A DNA stretch of 64,000 nucleotides from Streptococcus oralis Uo5. Its GTDB lineage: Bacteria > Bacillota > Bacilli > Lactobacillales > Streptococcaceae. How positions within the stretch are numbered: the first letter of the stretch is position 1; each line of letters opens with the position of its first letter. Made by a program: the position numbers and the translations under genes. The DNA lies in contig NC_015291.1 of NCBI RefSeq assembly GCF_000253155.1, positions 1,397,001-1,461,000 on the forward strand, read 5' to 3'. Below, piece by piece: positions 26,652 to 34,248 of the stretch. Under the pieces are notes generated by a model. The model made no database searches. It was not told the origin of the DNA and was given only the letters and a program-made list of their open reading frames with translations.

Positions 26652-28488
26652 TGTGTTCTCCTTCTATTTGATAATCTACTCTCTCTTCCGCTACTTGAGC
26701 CAACTCCACTTCTTCCTGAGGGTTCAACTTTCTCTGAACAGCTTCTGCGACTGCTTTTGGCACCCCAACTTCGACAATCTCATCCACACTGGCTTCCTTG
26801 ATTTTGGTCAGAGACTTGAAATGCTTCATGAGATTTTGCTTGCGTTTAGGCCCCAGACCGTCAATCCCATCCAATTGAGATGAAAAAGAATTTTTGGAGC
26901 GCAGTTGCCGGTGGAAAGTGATGGCAAAGCGGTGCACCTCATCCTGGATGCGTTGGAGGAGAAAGAATTCTTGAGAATTGCGAGACAACTCCACCACTTC
27001 CAGCGGATCTCCAAAGAGCAATTCATGGGTTTGGTGCTTGTCATTCTTTTGCAGACCTGCAATTGGGATATCCAAACCTAGCTCTTCTTGGATGACTTGC
27101 TTGGCGATATTGACCTGACCTTGCCCCCCATCAATGACAATCAAATCTGGCGGGGTTAAACTTTCTCGTTGAACTCGACCATAACGTCTGCGAATAACCT
27201 CACGCATACTAGCATAGTCATCTGGACCGACAACCGTTTTTATCTTGTACTTACGGTAGTCTTTTTTACTCGGTTTACCATTGACAAAGACCACCATGGC
27301 TGAAACAGGACTGGTTCCCATGATATTAGAGTTATCAAAGGACTCGATACGAACCGGAGTCGGTATTTGGAGCAAGCGTCCCAGATTTTCAATAGCTCCT
27401 TGGGTCTTTTCAACAGATTTTTCTAGCAGATTGAACTTCTGCTCCAGACTAACACGGGCATTTTTTATGGCTAGATTGACCAGTTGTTTTTTCTCTCCAC
27501 GCTGGGGTTTGAGAATCTTGGTATCCACCAAGGCCTTGACGGCTTCTTCATCTATATCCTGCGGAATCAGCACCTCATTGGGAACCAGGTGAGATTTTTC
27601 TTGATAGAATTGTCCCACATAGGTCAAGAAGTCCTCATCCGGATCATTGTAGTAGGGGAAGAGATTGACATCCCTCTCAATGAGTTTTCCTTGACGTACA
27701 AAGAAAACCTGGACACACATCCAACCCTTGTCCACATAGTAGCCAAAGACATCACGGTTTTGGAGATCCTTGGCCATAACCCGTTGCTTGGTCCGAAGAG
27801 TCCCAATGGCCTGAATCAGGTCACGGTATTCCGCTGCACGTTCAAACTCCATACTTTGGGCTGCCACTGCCATTTTACCCTTGAGATCATCGATGATTTT
27901 GTCATCCTGTCCTTTTAGGAAATCAGAAACCTCCTGAGCCATGGACTTGAAGTAGGCCTCATCTTCTTTACAGATGGTGTGGGCCATACATTGACCGATA
28001 TGGTAATAGAAACAGACCTTAGACGGCGGATTGGTACACTTACGAAAAGGGAAAATCCGATCCAGTAGCCGCTTGATTTCATTGGCCGCCCCCACATCTG
28101 GATAAGGACCAAAATAAAGCCCTCCATCCTTTTTGACCTGACGAGTAATAATAAGCCGCGGATAGCGCTCATTGGTGATTTTGATAAAAGGATAAGACTT
28201 ATCATCCTTGAGCATGATATTGTACTTGGGCTGATTTTCCTTGATGAGGTTGATTTCCAGCAGAAGGGCCTCGATATTAGACTCGGTGACGATAAATTCA
28301 AAATCCACAATTTCAGACACCAGAGCCTCTGTCTTGGTATCATGACTTCCACGAAAATAGGATCGCACGCGGTTACGCAGATTTTTAGCCTTTCCGACAT
28401 AGATAATGGTGCCGTTTTTATCTTTGTGAATGTAACAACCAGGGCTGGTCGGCAAGAGCTCTAGTTTTGATTTGATCAAGTTATTCAT
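26641..28488 (-). CDS. uvrC: UvrC, excinuclease ABC subunit C
   Basis: A 615-residue nuclease of nucleotide excision repair that makes both incisions around UvrB-bound lesions. An N-terminal GIY-YIG domain ([18 protein letters not shown]), a UVR motif near residue 200, the RNase H-like endonuclease domain ([14 protein letters not shown]), and a C-terminal helix-hairpin-helix ([19 protein letters not shown], 19 residues) are all visible. I start at ATG 28488 ([13 protein letters not shown]). Upstream codons contain the -10 hexamer, and there is no clear SD, so the transcript may start at the ATG. Confidence 0.95.
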   Translation of the reverse strand: MNNLIKSKLELLPTSPGCYIHKDKNGTIIYVGKAKNLRNRVRSYFRGSHDTKTEALVSEIVDFEFIVTESNIEALLLEINLIKENQPKYNIMLKDDKSYPFIKITNERYPRLIITRQVKKDGGLYFGPYPDVGAANEIKRLLDRIFPFRKCTNPPSKVCFYYHIGQCMAHTICKEDEAYFKSMAQEVSDFLKGQDDKIIDDLKGKMAVAAQSMEFERAAEYRDLIQAIGTLRTKQRVMAKDLQNRDVFGYYVDKGWMCVQVFFVRQGKLIERDVNLFPYYNDPDEDFLTYVGQFYQEKSHLVPNEVLIPQDIDEEAVKALVDTKILKPQRGEKKQLVNLAIKNARVSLEQKFNLLEKSVEKTQGAIENLGRLLQIPTPVRIESFDNSNIMGTSPVSAMVVFVNGKPSKKDYRKYKIKTVVGPDDYASMREVIRRRYGRVQRESLTPPDLIVIDGGQGQVNIAKQVIQEELGLDIPIAGLQKNDKHQTHELLFGDPLEVVELSRNSQEFFLLQRIQDEVHRFAITFHRQLRSKNSFSSQLDGIDGLGPKRKQNLMKHFKSLTKIKEASVDEIVEVGVPKAVAEAVQRKLNPQEEVELAQVAEERVDYQIEGEHNES

Positions 28489-28503
28489 AGTTCCATTATA
28501 GCA
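28489..28503 (-). promoter_or_regulatory. uvrC extended -10 promoter, apparently leaderless
   Basis: On the minus strand TGC-TATAAT is followed by GGAACT and the ATG, six bases from the -10. Transcription would start at or next to the initiation codon. No good -35 is visible. Confidence 0.5.
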
Positions 28504-28526
28504 AAAAGGATGTAACAGGACGAACA

Positions 28527-28567
28527 AAAAGCCCCACCAATCACTTGATGGAGGAGCTTTGATTTCA
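28527..28567 (-). terminator. terminator after matrixin-like gene
   Basis: A hairpin of AAGCTCCTCCATCA and TTGGTGGGGCTT type with mismatches, then TTTTTG on the minus strand. Confidence 0.6.
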
Positions 28568-28589
28568 TTTTAGATTACACCGACTTCAG

Positions 28590-29291
28590 CTAGTCGCTAC
28601 CGGTATAGAGTTCTTGAACAGCCTTCACATCCTGGGGCTGAATCCCATAGTAGGAGCCGGCAGGCTGCATAACAGAGGTCTCGTTAGTATGATCCAATCC
28701 GATGGCATGCCCCAGCTCGTGCTCCGCCGTGTGCACGATTCGTTCATAAGAATAACCATAACTTGGATTGGATAGATAATAGTGATTCAAGCGAACCGTT
28801 ACAGATATAAATTGATTGGTCAACAGATTGGTTTGACTCTCGGCTTGACCAGCTACAGCGGTCGATCCATCATTCATCTCACTTGCCACAATATCTGCCT
28901 GGCTGGGATCCGCAACCACCTCAAAGGTAAAGGCTCCCGTTTGATTCCAGTTTTTTATAGCTTCTGCATAGGCACCTTGGAAGGTTTCATCCATTTGAGG
29001 CTCAATATAGATGCGAGCTGAGGCCTGAGCCCACTTGCCTTCTGCATGTTGGTGACTATCTGTCTGAGACAAGACTTCCAGCGTTCCCGTCTCCTTCCAT
29101 TGATTCCAGCCACCTTGACCAATCTTACTCATTTTTTCAACTTGATTGACCGCAGAATGAAAATCACCAGACAGATACCAAACCACTCCAAAAGCAATGA
29201 GTAGTAAAATAACCACAGTCCAAACCAGACGCCAGAAGAAACGCCAAATTCCCAAAAGAAATCGGAAGAATAATCGAATAATCCAGAACAT
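28590..29291 (-). CDS. Membrane-anchored matrixin-like zinc metalloprotease
   Basis: A 233-residue protein with one N-terminal membrane helix (about residues 18-40) and an extracellular metzincin domain. The zinc motif HELGHAIGLDH spans residues 191-201 and is followed by the Met-turn SVMQPA. The orientation (basic residues before the helix) places the protease outside the cell. It has no propeptide cysteine switch. M10A-type matrixins occur sporadically in streptococci; the substrate is unknown. Confidence 0.85.
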   Translation of the reverse strand: MFWIIRLFFRFLLGIWRFFWRLVWTVVILLLIAFGVVWYLSGDFHSAVNQVEKMSKIGQGGWNQWKETGTLEVLSQTDSHQHAEGKWAQASARIYIEPQMDETFQGAYAEAIKNWNQTGAFTFEVVADPSQADIVASEMNDGSTAVAGQAESQTNLLTNQFISVTVRLNHYYLSNPSYGYSYERIVHTAEHELGHAIGLDHTNETSVMQPAGSYYGIQPQDVKAVQELYTGSD

Positions 29292-29315
29292 GACGTCCCA
29301 CCTTTCATAAAAATA

Positions 29316-29361
29316 AGAACCTATCTTGAAATCACATTCTCCTTGACCAAGATAGATTCTC
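29316..29361 (-). terminator. terminator of esterase gene
   Basis: GAATCTATCTTG and CAAGATAGGTTC form an 11-12-bp stem followed by TTATTTTTA on the minus strand. Confidence 0.65.
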
Positions 29362-29395
29362 TATTTTACTGAAGAAAGCTGAAAGAAACCTAAAA

Positions 29396-30175
29396 CTAAG
29401 ATAAACGTTCTTCCAAGACAAAGTCAATTGGTAGAGTAGCCAAAAAACGCTCCAATTGCTTTTCCCAGTAGTACCACTCGTGCTTACCTGGACTATGACT
29501 ATAGGTCACCTCAAAACCTAGTTTTTTGAGGTTTTTCACTGCGAGATTATTGGCAGAGTAGAGATAGTCTTGCTCTCCACACCAAGCCCATAGTTTGGTT
29601 TTTTTATCGGATTTTGCAGCGATACTTTCAAGCGAATGAGGACTAGCTGCCCAGTCTTTGATTTCTCCAAAAACTCCTCTCCAGTAGGCAAGCGATCCCA
29701 GATCCTGACTTTCAGGAGAAAATTCTTGAAAACTGAGCGCACCAGAAAAACTAGCCGCATGAGAAAAACGATTCGTCGATAAAGCGAGTTTGAAGGAGCC
29801 GTAGCCACCCATGGAGAGACCTGCTATGAAAGTCTTTTCTCGCTTGCTGGTCATATTGGGGAAGAAACGTTTCATGACTTGGGGGAGTTCTTCTGCTAGA
29901 GCAGTATAGTAGTTATAGCCATACTGAGTATCTGTGTACCAGCCATTGCTAGTATTGGGCATGATAACAATGAGATTGGTTCCACGCAACAAACGCTCGA
30001 CATTGGTACGTTTGAGCCAGCTATTTTGGTTTCCTGACATTCCGTGCAAAAGGTAAAGAACAGGAATATCTGTGCAATCTGGTTCAGTCACCCGACTAGC
30101 ATCTGGATAGAGTACGGTAACGCCCCACTCCATATCCAAAACTTCTGAGTAATACTCAATATTCATAACTGCCAT
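29396..30175 (-). CDS. estA: EstA-like serine esterase
   Basis: A 259-residue alpha/beta hydrolase of the esterase D/tributyrin esterase group. The nucleophile elbow is [10 protein letters not shown] (Ser121), the oxyanion segment [10 protein letters not shown] is near residue 45, and the C-terminal His lies in [10 protein letters not shown]. There is no signal peptide. In pneumococcus the orthologue deacetylates short acyl esters, and a role on acetylated sugars has been proposed. It follows rnjB with a terminator between. Confidence 0.82.
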   Translation of the reverse strand: MAVMNIEYYSEVLDMEWGVTVLYPDASRVTEPDCTDIPVLYLLHGMSGNQNSWLKRTNVERLLRGTNLIVIMPNTSNGWYTDTQYGYNYYTALAEELPQVMKRFFPNMTSKREKTFIAGLSMGGYGSFKLALSTNRFSHAASFSGALSFQEFSPESQDLGSLAYWRGVFGEIKDWAASPHSLESIAAKSDKKTKLWAWCGEQDYLYSANNLAVKNLKKLGFEVTYSHSPGKHEWYYWEKQLERFLATLPIDFVLEERLS

Positions 30176-30202
30176 GGTTGTCTCCTTTTACTATTTCTAT
30201 AA

Positions 30203-30226
30203 GAAAAAGCCGAATTTCGACTTTTT
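30203..30226 (-). terminator. terminator of rnjB
   Basis: AGAAAAAGTCG-AAATT-CGGCTTTTTCT on the minus strand, ending in the T-run of the stem. Confidence 0.7.
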
Positions 30227-30244
30227 CTGTAGGTATTCTGCTTA

Positions 30245-31906
30245 TTATTTTGCTTCCATTACGACTGGCAAGATTGCTGGACGACGCTTGGTTTGATCAA
30301 AGAGGTACTTGGTCAGATTGTCGCGAACCTTGCCTTTGAGATCTGCCCAGTCAAAGTCATCACCTTGAAGATACTCTTCTACCGTTTGGTTAATCAATTC
30401 TGAACTTTCACGGAGAATATCGCGGCTCTTCTTGAGATAAACAAATCCACGTGTATGGACGCGAGCCTTGGCCACAATTTTCTTCTCACGACGGTTGACA
30501 GTGATCGCCACGATAAAGATCCCATCCTCAGACAAGACCTTACGGTCACGAAGGACGACATTTCCAACATCCCCGATGGCATTTCCGTCAATCAAGACAT
30601 CCCCTGCAGAAACTGCTCCAGCTGGAACAAAGTCTCCATGTTCATAAGACATGGTCGTTCCCTTTTTAGGGATGAAAATGCGTTCCGGCAACATCCCAAC
30701 TGCCATGGCAGCCTTGGCATGCGCATCCAACTCACGATACTCTCCTTGGATAGGGAAGAGGTAGTTTGGTTGCAAAAGATTAATCATCAACTGCAAATCA
30801 CGCGCATTCCCGTGTCCGGATACTCGCAAGCTTTGGGTAATGAGTTTCACCACACCACCAGCTTGGTAGATCATGTTTTCAACACGCGCCATGACAGCTT
30901 CTTTGGCGATAGATGGAGTCGTTACGATATAGACCAAGTCCCCATCTTTGATTTCCACATAGCGGTGGCGACCAATAGACATCTTACGAAGTCCATTAAT
31001 AGGCTCACCCATACGGCCCGTCTCAAGGATAATCAACTCATGGTCTTCAAAACGAGACATTTCTTTTGGTTTAATCAAGAGACTTTCATTAGCTAGGGAT
31101 AATTTTTTGAGACGAATCGCAGTGCGGACGATATTTTCAATATCAAATCCAGTCAAAACAACTCTGCGACCTGTATCTGCTGCAGCATCAAAAACCTGCT
31201 GGATACGAGAAAGGTTGCTGGCAACTGCTGCAACGATGATACGACCTTCCCAGTCTGCAATGGTCTGGGTAATTTCATCCCCAACTTCACTCTCGCTTGC
31301 CACTTGGATATTGCTGTCCGCATTGGCTGAATCACTGAGGAGCGCCAAGACACCATCACGACCGATTTCTGCCAAACGAGCAAAATCCGTCGCATAGGAT
31401 TCGCTAGCAGTCTGGTCAAACTTGAAGTCACCTGTGTAAACAATGCTACCTTTTGCAGTTTTCAAGACGACTCCCAAACTTTCTGGAATGGAGTGAGTTG
31501 TACGGAAGAAGGAAACCTCAGTTCCTCCAAAGTCAATCTCCGTATCCTCATCAATCACATGAAAGTCATTGAATTTCTTCACAGCATCATTCCCTTTGAC
31601 AAAGAGTTTCGCCAACTCGATGGTCAACTCAGAGCCAAACACAGGCACCTTAGCCTCTGCCAAAAGGTAAGGCAGAGCTCCAATGGCATCCGCATGTCCG
31701 TGGGTCAAGAAGACACCTGCGATACGATCGCTATTTTCAAAAAGGTAGTCCATATTTGGAATGACGACATCAACCCCAAGCTGTTCATTTTCAGGGTATT
31801 TAAGCCCAGCATCCAAAACAAAAATAGAACCATTGATTTCAGCGATGTACATATTTTTCCCATTTTCTCGTACACCACCTAGTGTTGTTAAACTAATATT
31901 ACTCAT
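30245..31906 (-). CDS. rnjB: Ribonuclease J2
   Basis: A 553-residue beta-CASP metallo-beta-lactamase involved in 5'-end-dependent mRNA decay. The first metal motif, HxHxDH in active RNase J1, reads HGHADA here (His69, His71, Asp73, Ala74), so the sixth ligand is missing. This degeneration is typical of J2, which works as a partner of J1 with little activity of its own. The beta-CASP and C-terminal domains appear complete (IPKKGTTMSYEHGDF, DVGNVVLRDRK). It has an 87-base leader from the promoter near 32000. Confidence 0.9.
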   Translation of the reverse strand: MSNISLTTLGGVRENGKNMYIAEINGSIFVLDAGLKYPENEQLGVDVVIPNMDYLFENSDRIAGVFLTHGHADAIGALPYLLAEAKVPVFGSELTIELAKLFVKGNDAVKKFNDFHVIDEDTEIDFGGTEVSFFRTTHSIPESLGVVLKTAKGSIVYTGDFKFDQTASESYATDFARLAEIGRDGVLALLSDSANADSNIQVASESEVGDEITQTIADWEGRIIVAAVASNLSRIQQVFDAAADTGRRVVLTGFDIENIVRTAIRLKKLSLANESLLIKPKEMSRFEDHELIILETGRMGEPINGLRKMSIGRHRYVEIKDGDLVYIVTTPSIAKEAVMARVENMIYQAGGVVKLITQSLRVSGHGNARDLQLMINLLQPNYLFPIQGEYRELDAHAKAAMAVGMLPERIFIPKKGTTMSYEHGDFVPAGAVSAGDVLIDGNAIGDVGNVVLRDRKVLSEDGIFIVAITVNRREKKIVAKARVHTRGFVYLKKSRDILRESSELINQTVEEYLQGDDFDWADLKGKVRDNLTKYLFDQTKRRPAILPVVMEAK

Positions 31907-31999
31907 TTTTCCTCCGAAACTTCATTTATCTTGATTATAGGGCGAATTCACCCTCTTATTCTAAAAGTTCTAAAACTTCCAGCCGAATCTTTTCCTACC

Positions 32000-32027
32000 A
32001 TTATACCATTTTTTTGATTATTTTCAA
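32000..32027 (-). promoter_or_regulatory. rnjB promoter
   Basis: Minus strand TTGAAA, 16-bp spacer, TATAAT (32005-32000). The predicted leader is about 85 bases. Confidence 0.65.
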
Positions 32028-32377
32028 AACGAAGATCGGTTTTTAACTAGAGATTAGTCACTACTGTGAATCGAATTCTTTTACTTTGACTTCTCTTTTG
32101 GAGGCTTCATCGAAGATAATAGAACGATTGTACCATCAAAAATATGGATTTTCTGAATCAGTTTGATTTCAGATACCTTTCTCGAACTCTAAATTTCTCT
32201 TTTAGTTCAAAACAAGTTAAATTCTTGCCCTTCGCCTCTCGACTTGAGAACTTTTTTCTACAAAGACATGATTTATCTACATGCAAAAGCGAGAATTTCC
32301 TGTTCGCTACAGAATCTAAAAATTTTCAGCAATTAGCCACTAAGATGGTGGGTAACGATAGGAAATTTTTTCAAAAA

Positions 32378-32407
32378 GAAAAAAGACTTAGAAATTCTAA
32401 ATCTTTT
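32378..32407 (-). terminator. terminator of LysM-CHAP gene
   Basis: AAAAGATTTAGA-AT-TCTAAGTCTTTT with one mismatch on the minus strand, continued by TTCTTTTTG. Confidence 0.75.
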
Positions 32408-32415
32408 TATCATCT

Positions 32416-33063
32416 TTAGTTTGGATAGATATAAGTGACGTTACCTAAAAATTCATGAGGATTAAAGAAGCCACGGTAATTCGCAATCTGCTTTTGACGT
32501 CTGTAGTTTGCTTCCAATACCTGGATAGAGTTTTCACTTTGAACATCTGTTACATAAGCAACGTGTCCATATTCACCACCGTCCCAAACGGCGATTGCTC
32601 CTACTACTGGAATACTTCCTGTCTTATAACCTTGAGCGCTCGCGTAGATTGCCCAAGTGTTGGCATTTCCCCACCAGTTGCTAGCCCAAGGTGCCAATTC
32701 TTTCACGCCCCATGTACACTGACCAACAGGATAAGAGTTTCCATAGTTTGTCGGAGTCTTTTCGACAACATCTTCTGTATCAGATACCACGTTCGCAGTG
32801 CTAGCTGGAGCACTGTAGGTTGAGCTAGCCTGAGCGGAACCACTCACTTCCAATACGTCCCCTGGGTGGATAGTGTCAAAGATGGTTTTTCCATTCAAAG
32901 CTGCCAACTCATGCGGATCCATGCCGTTTGCAGTTGCGATGGCATAAAATGAATCACCGTCTTGGACAACGTAAGAGTTCGCGTGCACAGTTTGAGCACC
33001 AACTGTAGCTAAAATAGCGGTAGAAGTCAAACCAAGAGTCAGTTTCGTAACTGTTTTTTTCAT
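32416..33063 (-). CDS. Secreted LysM-CHAP peptidoglycan hydrolase
   Basis: A 215-residue secreted protein: signal peptide (1-28, cleaved after VHA), one LysM domain (about 30-74, YVVQDGDSFYAIA) for glycan binding, a Ser/Thr linker, and a C-terminal CHAP amidase/endopeptidase domain with catalytic Cys116 (GQCTWGVK) and His167 (GEYGHVAYV). It is likely to take part in cell separation or wall turnover. The ATG at 33063 has AAGGGGA upstream; longer readings are not used. Confidence 0.9.
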   Translation of the reverse strand: MKKTVTKLTLGLTSTAILATVGAQTVHANSYVVQDGDSFYAIATANGMDPHELAALNGKTIFDTIHPGDVLEVSGSAQASSTYSAPASTANVVSDTEDVVEKTPTNYGNSYPVGQCTWGVKELAPWASNWWGNANTWAIYASAQGYKTGSIPVVGAIAVWDGGEYGHVAYVTDVQSENSIQVLEANYRRQKQIANYRGFFNPHEFLGNVTYIYPN

Positions 33064-33331
33064 AACTGGATTCCCCTTATATTTTCTTGATAAGAAAATC
33101 ATACTTGATTTACATGTCAGTTCGTTTAGAGTTATATTTTAGTCATGTTACAAAAATTTATACTTTTACTACATAAGGTTTAAAAGCAGACATCGTATAA
33201 AGTGATAGAAGAGAATAAAAAAATGAATCATTTCCCCAACCTTTACATCAGCAAACCATCCAAAAGACTATCCAATCAACCACTCCCACACCAAGCATTT
33301 ATCCGTCAAAAAGAGACCGAGATAGGTCATC

Positions 33332-33415
33332 TCAGTCCCTTTCCACCCATAACTCCATTAAAAAGTCATACATTTCCTGCACGGTACCCAGCGCCATCAT
33401 TTCTTGGTATTTGAC
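33332..33415 (-). pseudogene. Orphaned 3' end of recJ
   Basis: On the minus strand this stretch reads VKYQEMMALGTVQEMYDFLM followed by ELWVERD and a stop, with no interruption. The intact recJ ends in the almost identical QEMMALGTVQEMYDFL followed by KG and a stop. The fragment has no start and lies 834 bases downstream of the functional recJ stop. It is best read as the original recJ tail displaced by insertion of the gene at 33422. Confidence 0.75.
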
Positions 33416-33418
33416 GGT
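33360..33418. repeat. direct repeat, recJ-distal copy
   Basis: 59 bp matching 34259-34317 at 53 positions. The two copies bracket the gene at 33422-34246; the unit distance is 899 bp. Confidence 0.85.
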
Positions 33419-33421
33419 TCT

Positions 33422-34246
33422 TTAGCTATCTTTTTCTACTATCTCTGGAAAATAACTTTCAAAATATGCCTTGGTAAGGCTAAATAAATGTAATTTTTTA
33501 CCCTCAATATTCACAAAATTCATTTTATCATTGATTCCTTCTAATTTTAAATCATAGACATATTTATTTTCTAAAATATCAATAAAAGATATTTTAATCT
33601 TTTCAATATCTTCAATTCTTGAGTCAAACTTCAATAGTAGATTATTTTGAGGTTTCTTATCAATCATAAATCTTTCTTCAGCCTTTAATTTATGATTACC
33701 TCCCGATCCATTTTTTTCTATATATTCTATTTTATCAATTAAGGCATGACCTAACCCAATATTTCTAATTTTTATAAGAATAGCAATCGATTCTTCATCT
33801 TGAGCATCTTCTTTGTTAATCTTTATATAATTATACTGACAGATATAATTCTTGCCTTGTTTCTTGCCTTGTTTCTTGCCTTGTTCTGAATCTATTTTTA
33901 AACAATTAGAGGTATGTTTATGTTTATCTTTACTTCCCATTTGTTCATAATTTAATCCAACATTCAATATTGGTCTAACTGAGTCACGTTTTTCTTCCCT
34001 ATATTTTGTATTTTCATTCTTTAGAGTATATACAATCAAATAACTCCCAATAATTGACCCATAATAAGCTAACCAATCAAAGTCTATTGTTTTTCTCAAA
34101 TTAATACCAAAATCTTCAGTTCCAAAGTGCGTTTTTAAAACAATTTTTACAACAGCATACAATATAGGTAAAAAAGACACAAAAAAGAATATTACTATTA
34201 CTTTATCTTTAACAATCCAGCTTGAAATTTTCTTTAAAGACATCAT
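33422..34246 (-). CDS. Accessory membrane protein of unknown function
   Basis: A 274-residue protein with two membrane helices (about residues 15-38 and 58-78) and a C-terminal region of about 190 residues, Lys/Asn/Ile-rich, probably cytosolic. Residues about 122-132 hold a GKKQGKKQGK repeat encoded by a 12-bp tandem repeat (33852-33887). It is far more AT-rich than recJ. It starts three bases after the recJ stop with an AAGGA ribosome site made from the recJ end, so it is read from the recJ transcript. I do not recognise the family; two-helix plus soluble-domain proteins of this kind are common among accessory genes. Confidence 0.7.
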   Translation of the reverse strand: MMSLKKISSWIVKDKVIVIFFFVSFLPILYAVVKIVLKTHFGTEDFGINLRKTIDFDWLAYYGSIIGSYLIVYTLKNENTKYREEKRDSVRPILNVGLNYEQMGSKDKHKHTSNCLKIDSEQGKKQGKKQGKNYICQYNYIKINKEDAQDEESIAILIKIRNIGLGHALIDKIEYIEKNGSGGNHKLKAEERFMIDKKPQNNLLLKFDSRIEDIEKIKISFIDILENKYVYDLKLEGINDKMNFVNIEGKKLHLFSLTKAYFESYFPEIVEKDS

Positions 34247-34248
34247 GC

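Larger units (their letters stand above)
31907..32415. other. 509-bp spacer with rnjB promoter and LysM-gene terminator
   Basis: Nearest to rnjB is its promoter (32000-32027), and nearest to the LysM gene is a terminator (32378-32407). The sequence between (32030-32370) is AT-rich. It contains a 91-codon open frame on the plus strand (32144-32419) without a ribosome site, which I do not accept as a gene. No repeat or known RNA motif was recognised. Confidence 0.5.
33064..33421. other. 358-bp spacer holding a duplicated recJ tail
   Basis: The right end (33332-33418) is a remnant copy of the 3' end of recJ. The left end carries the promoter region of the LysM gene, and the middle (33180-33330) shows nothing assignable. 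Confidence 0.6.

Noticed and set aside
32144..32419. A 91-codon plus-strand open frame in the rnjB-LysM spacer
   Set aside because: No ribosome site, odd composition, no recognisable motif, and it runs through the terminator and into the converging gene.
33064..33160. WalR (VicR) box upstream of the LysM-CHAP gene
   Set aside because: TGTAAC and TGTAAA half-sites exist, but no pair has the required direct-repeat spacing.
33202..33414. A 70-codon plus-strand open frame before the accessory membrane-protein gene
   Set aside because: It reads antisense through the duplicated recJ tail, which explains the sequence better.
33852..33887. Short tandem repeat suspected as CRISPR-like
   Set aside because: Period 12 bp with no spacers, in frame, encoding GKKQ units of the accessory protein.
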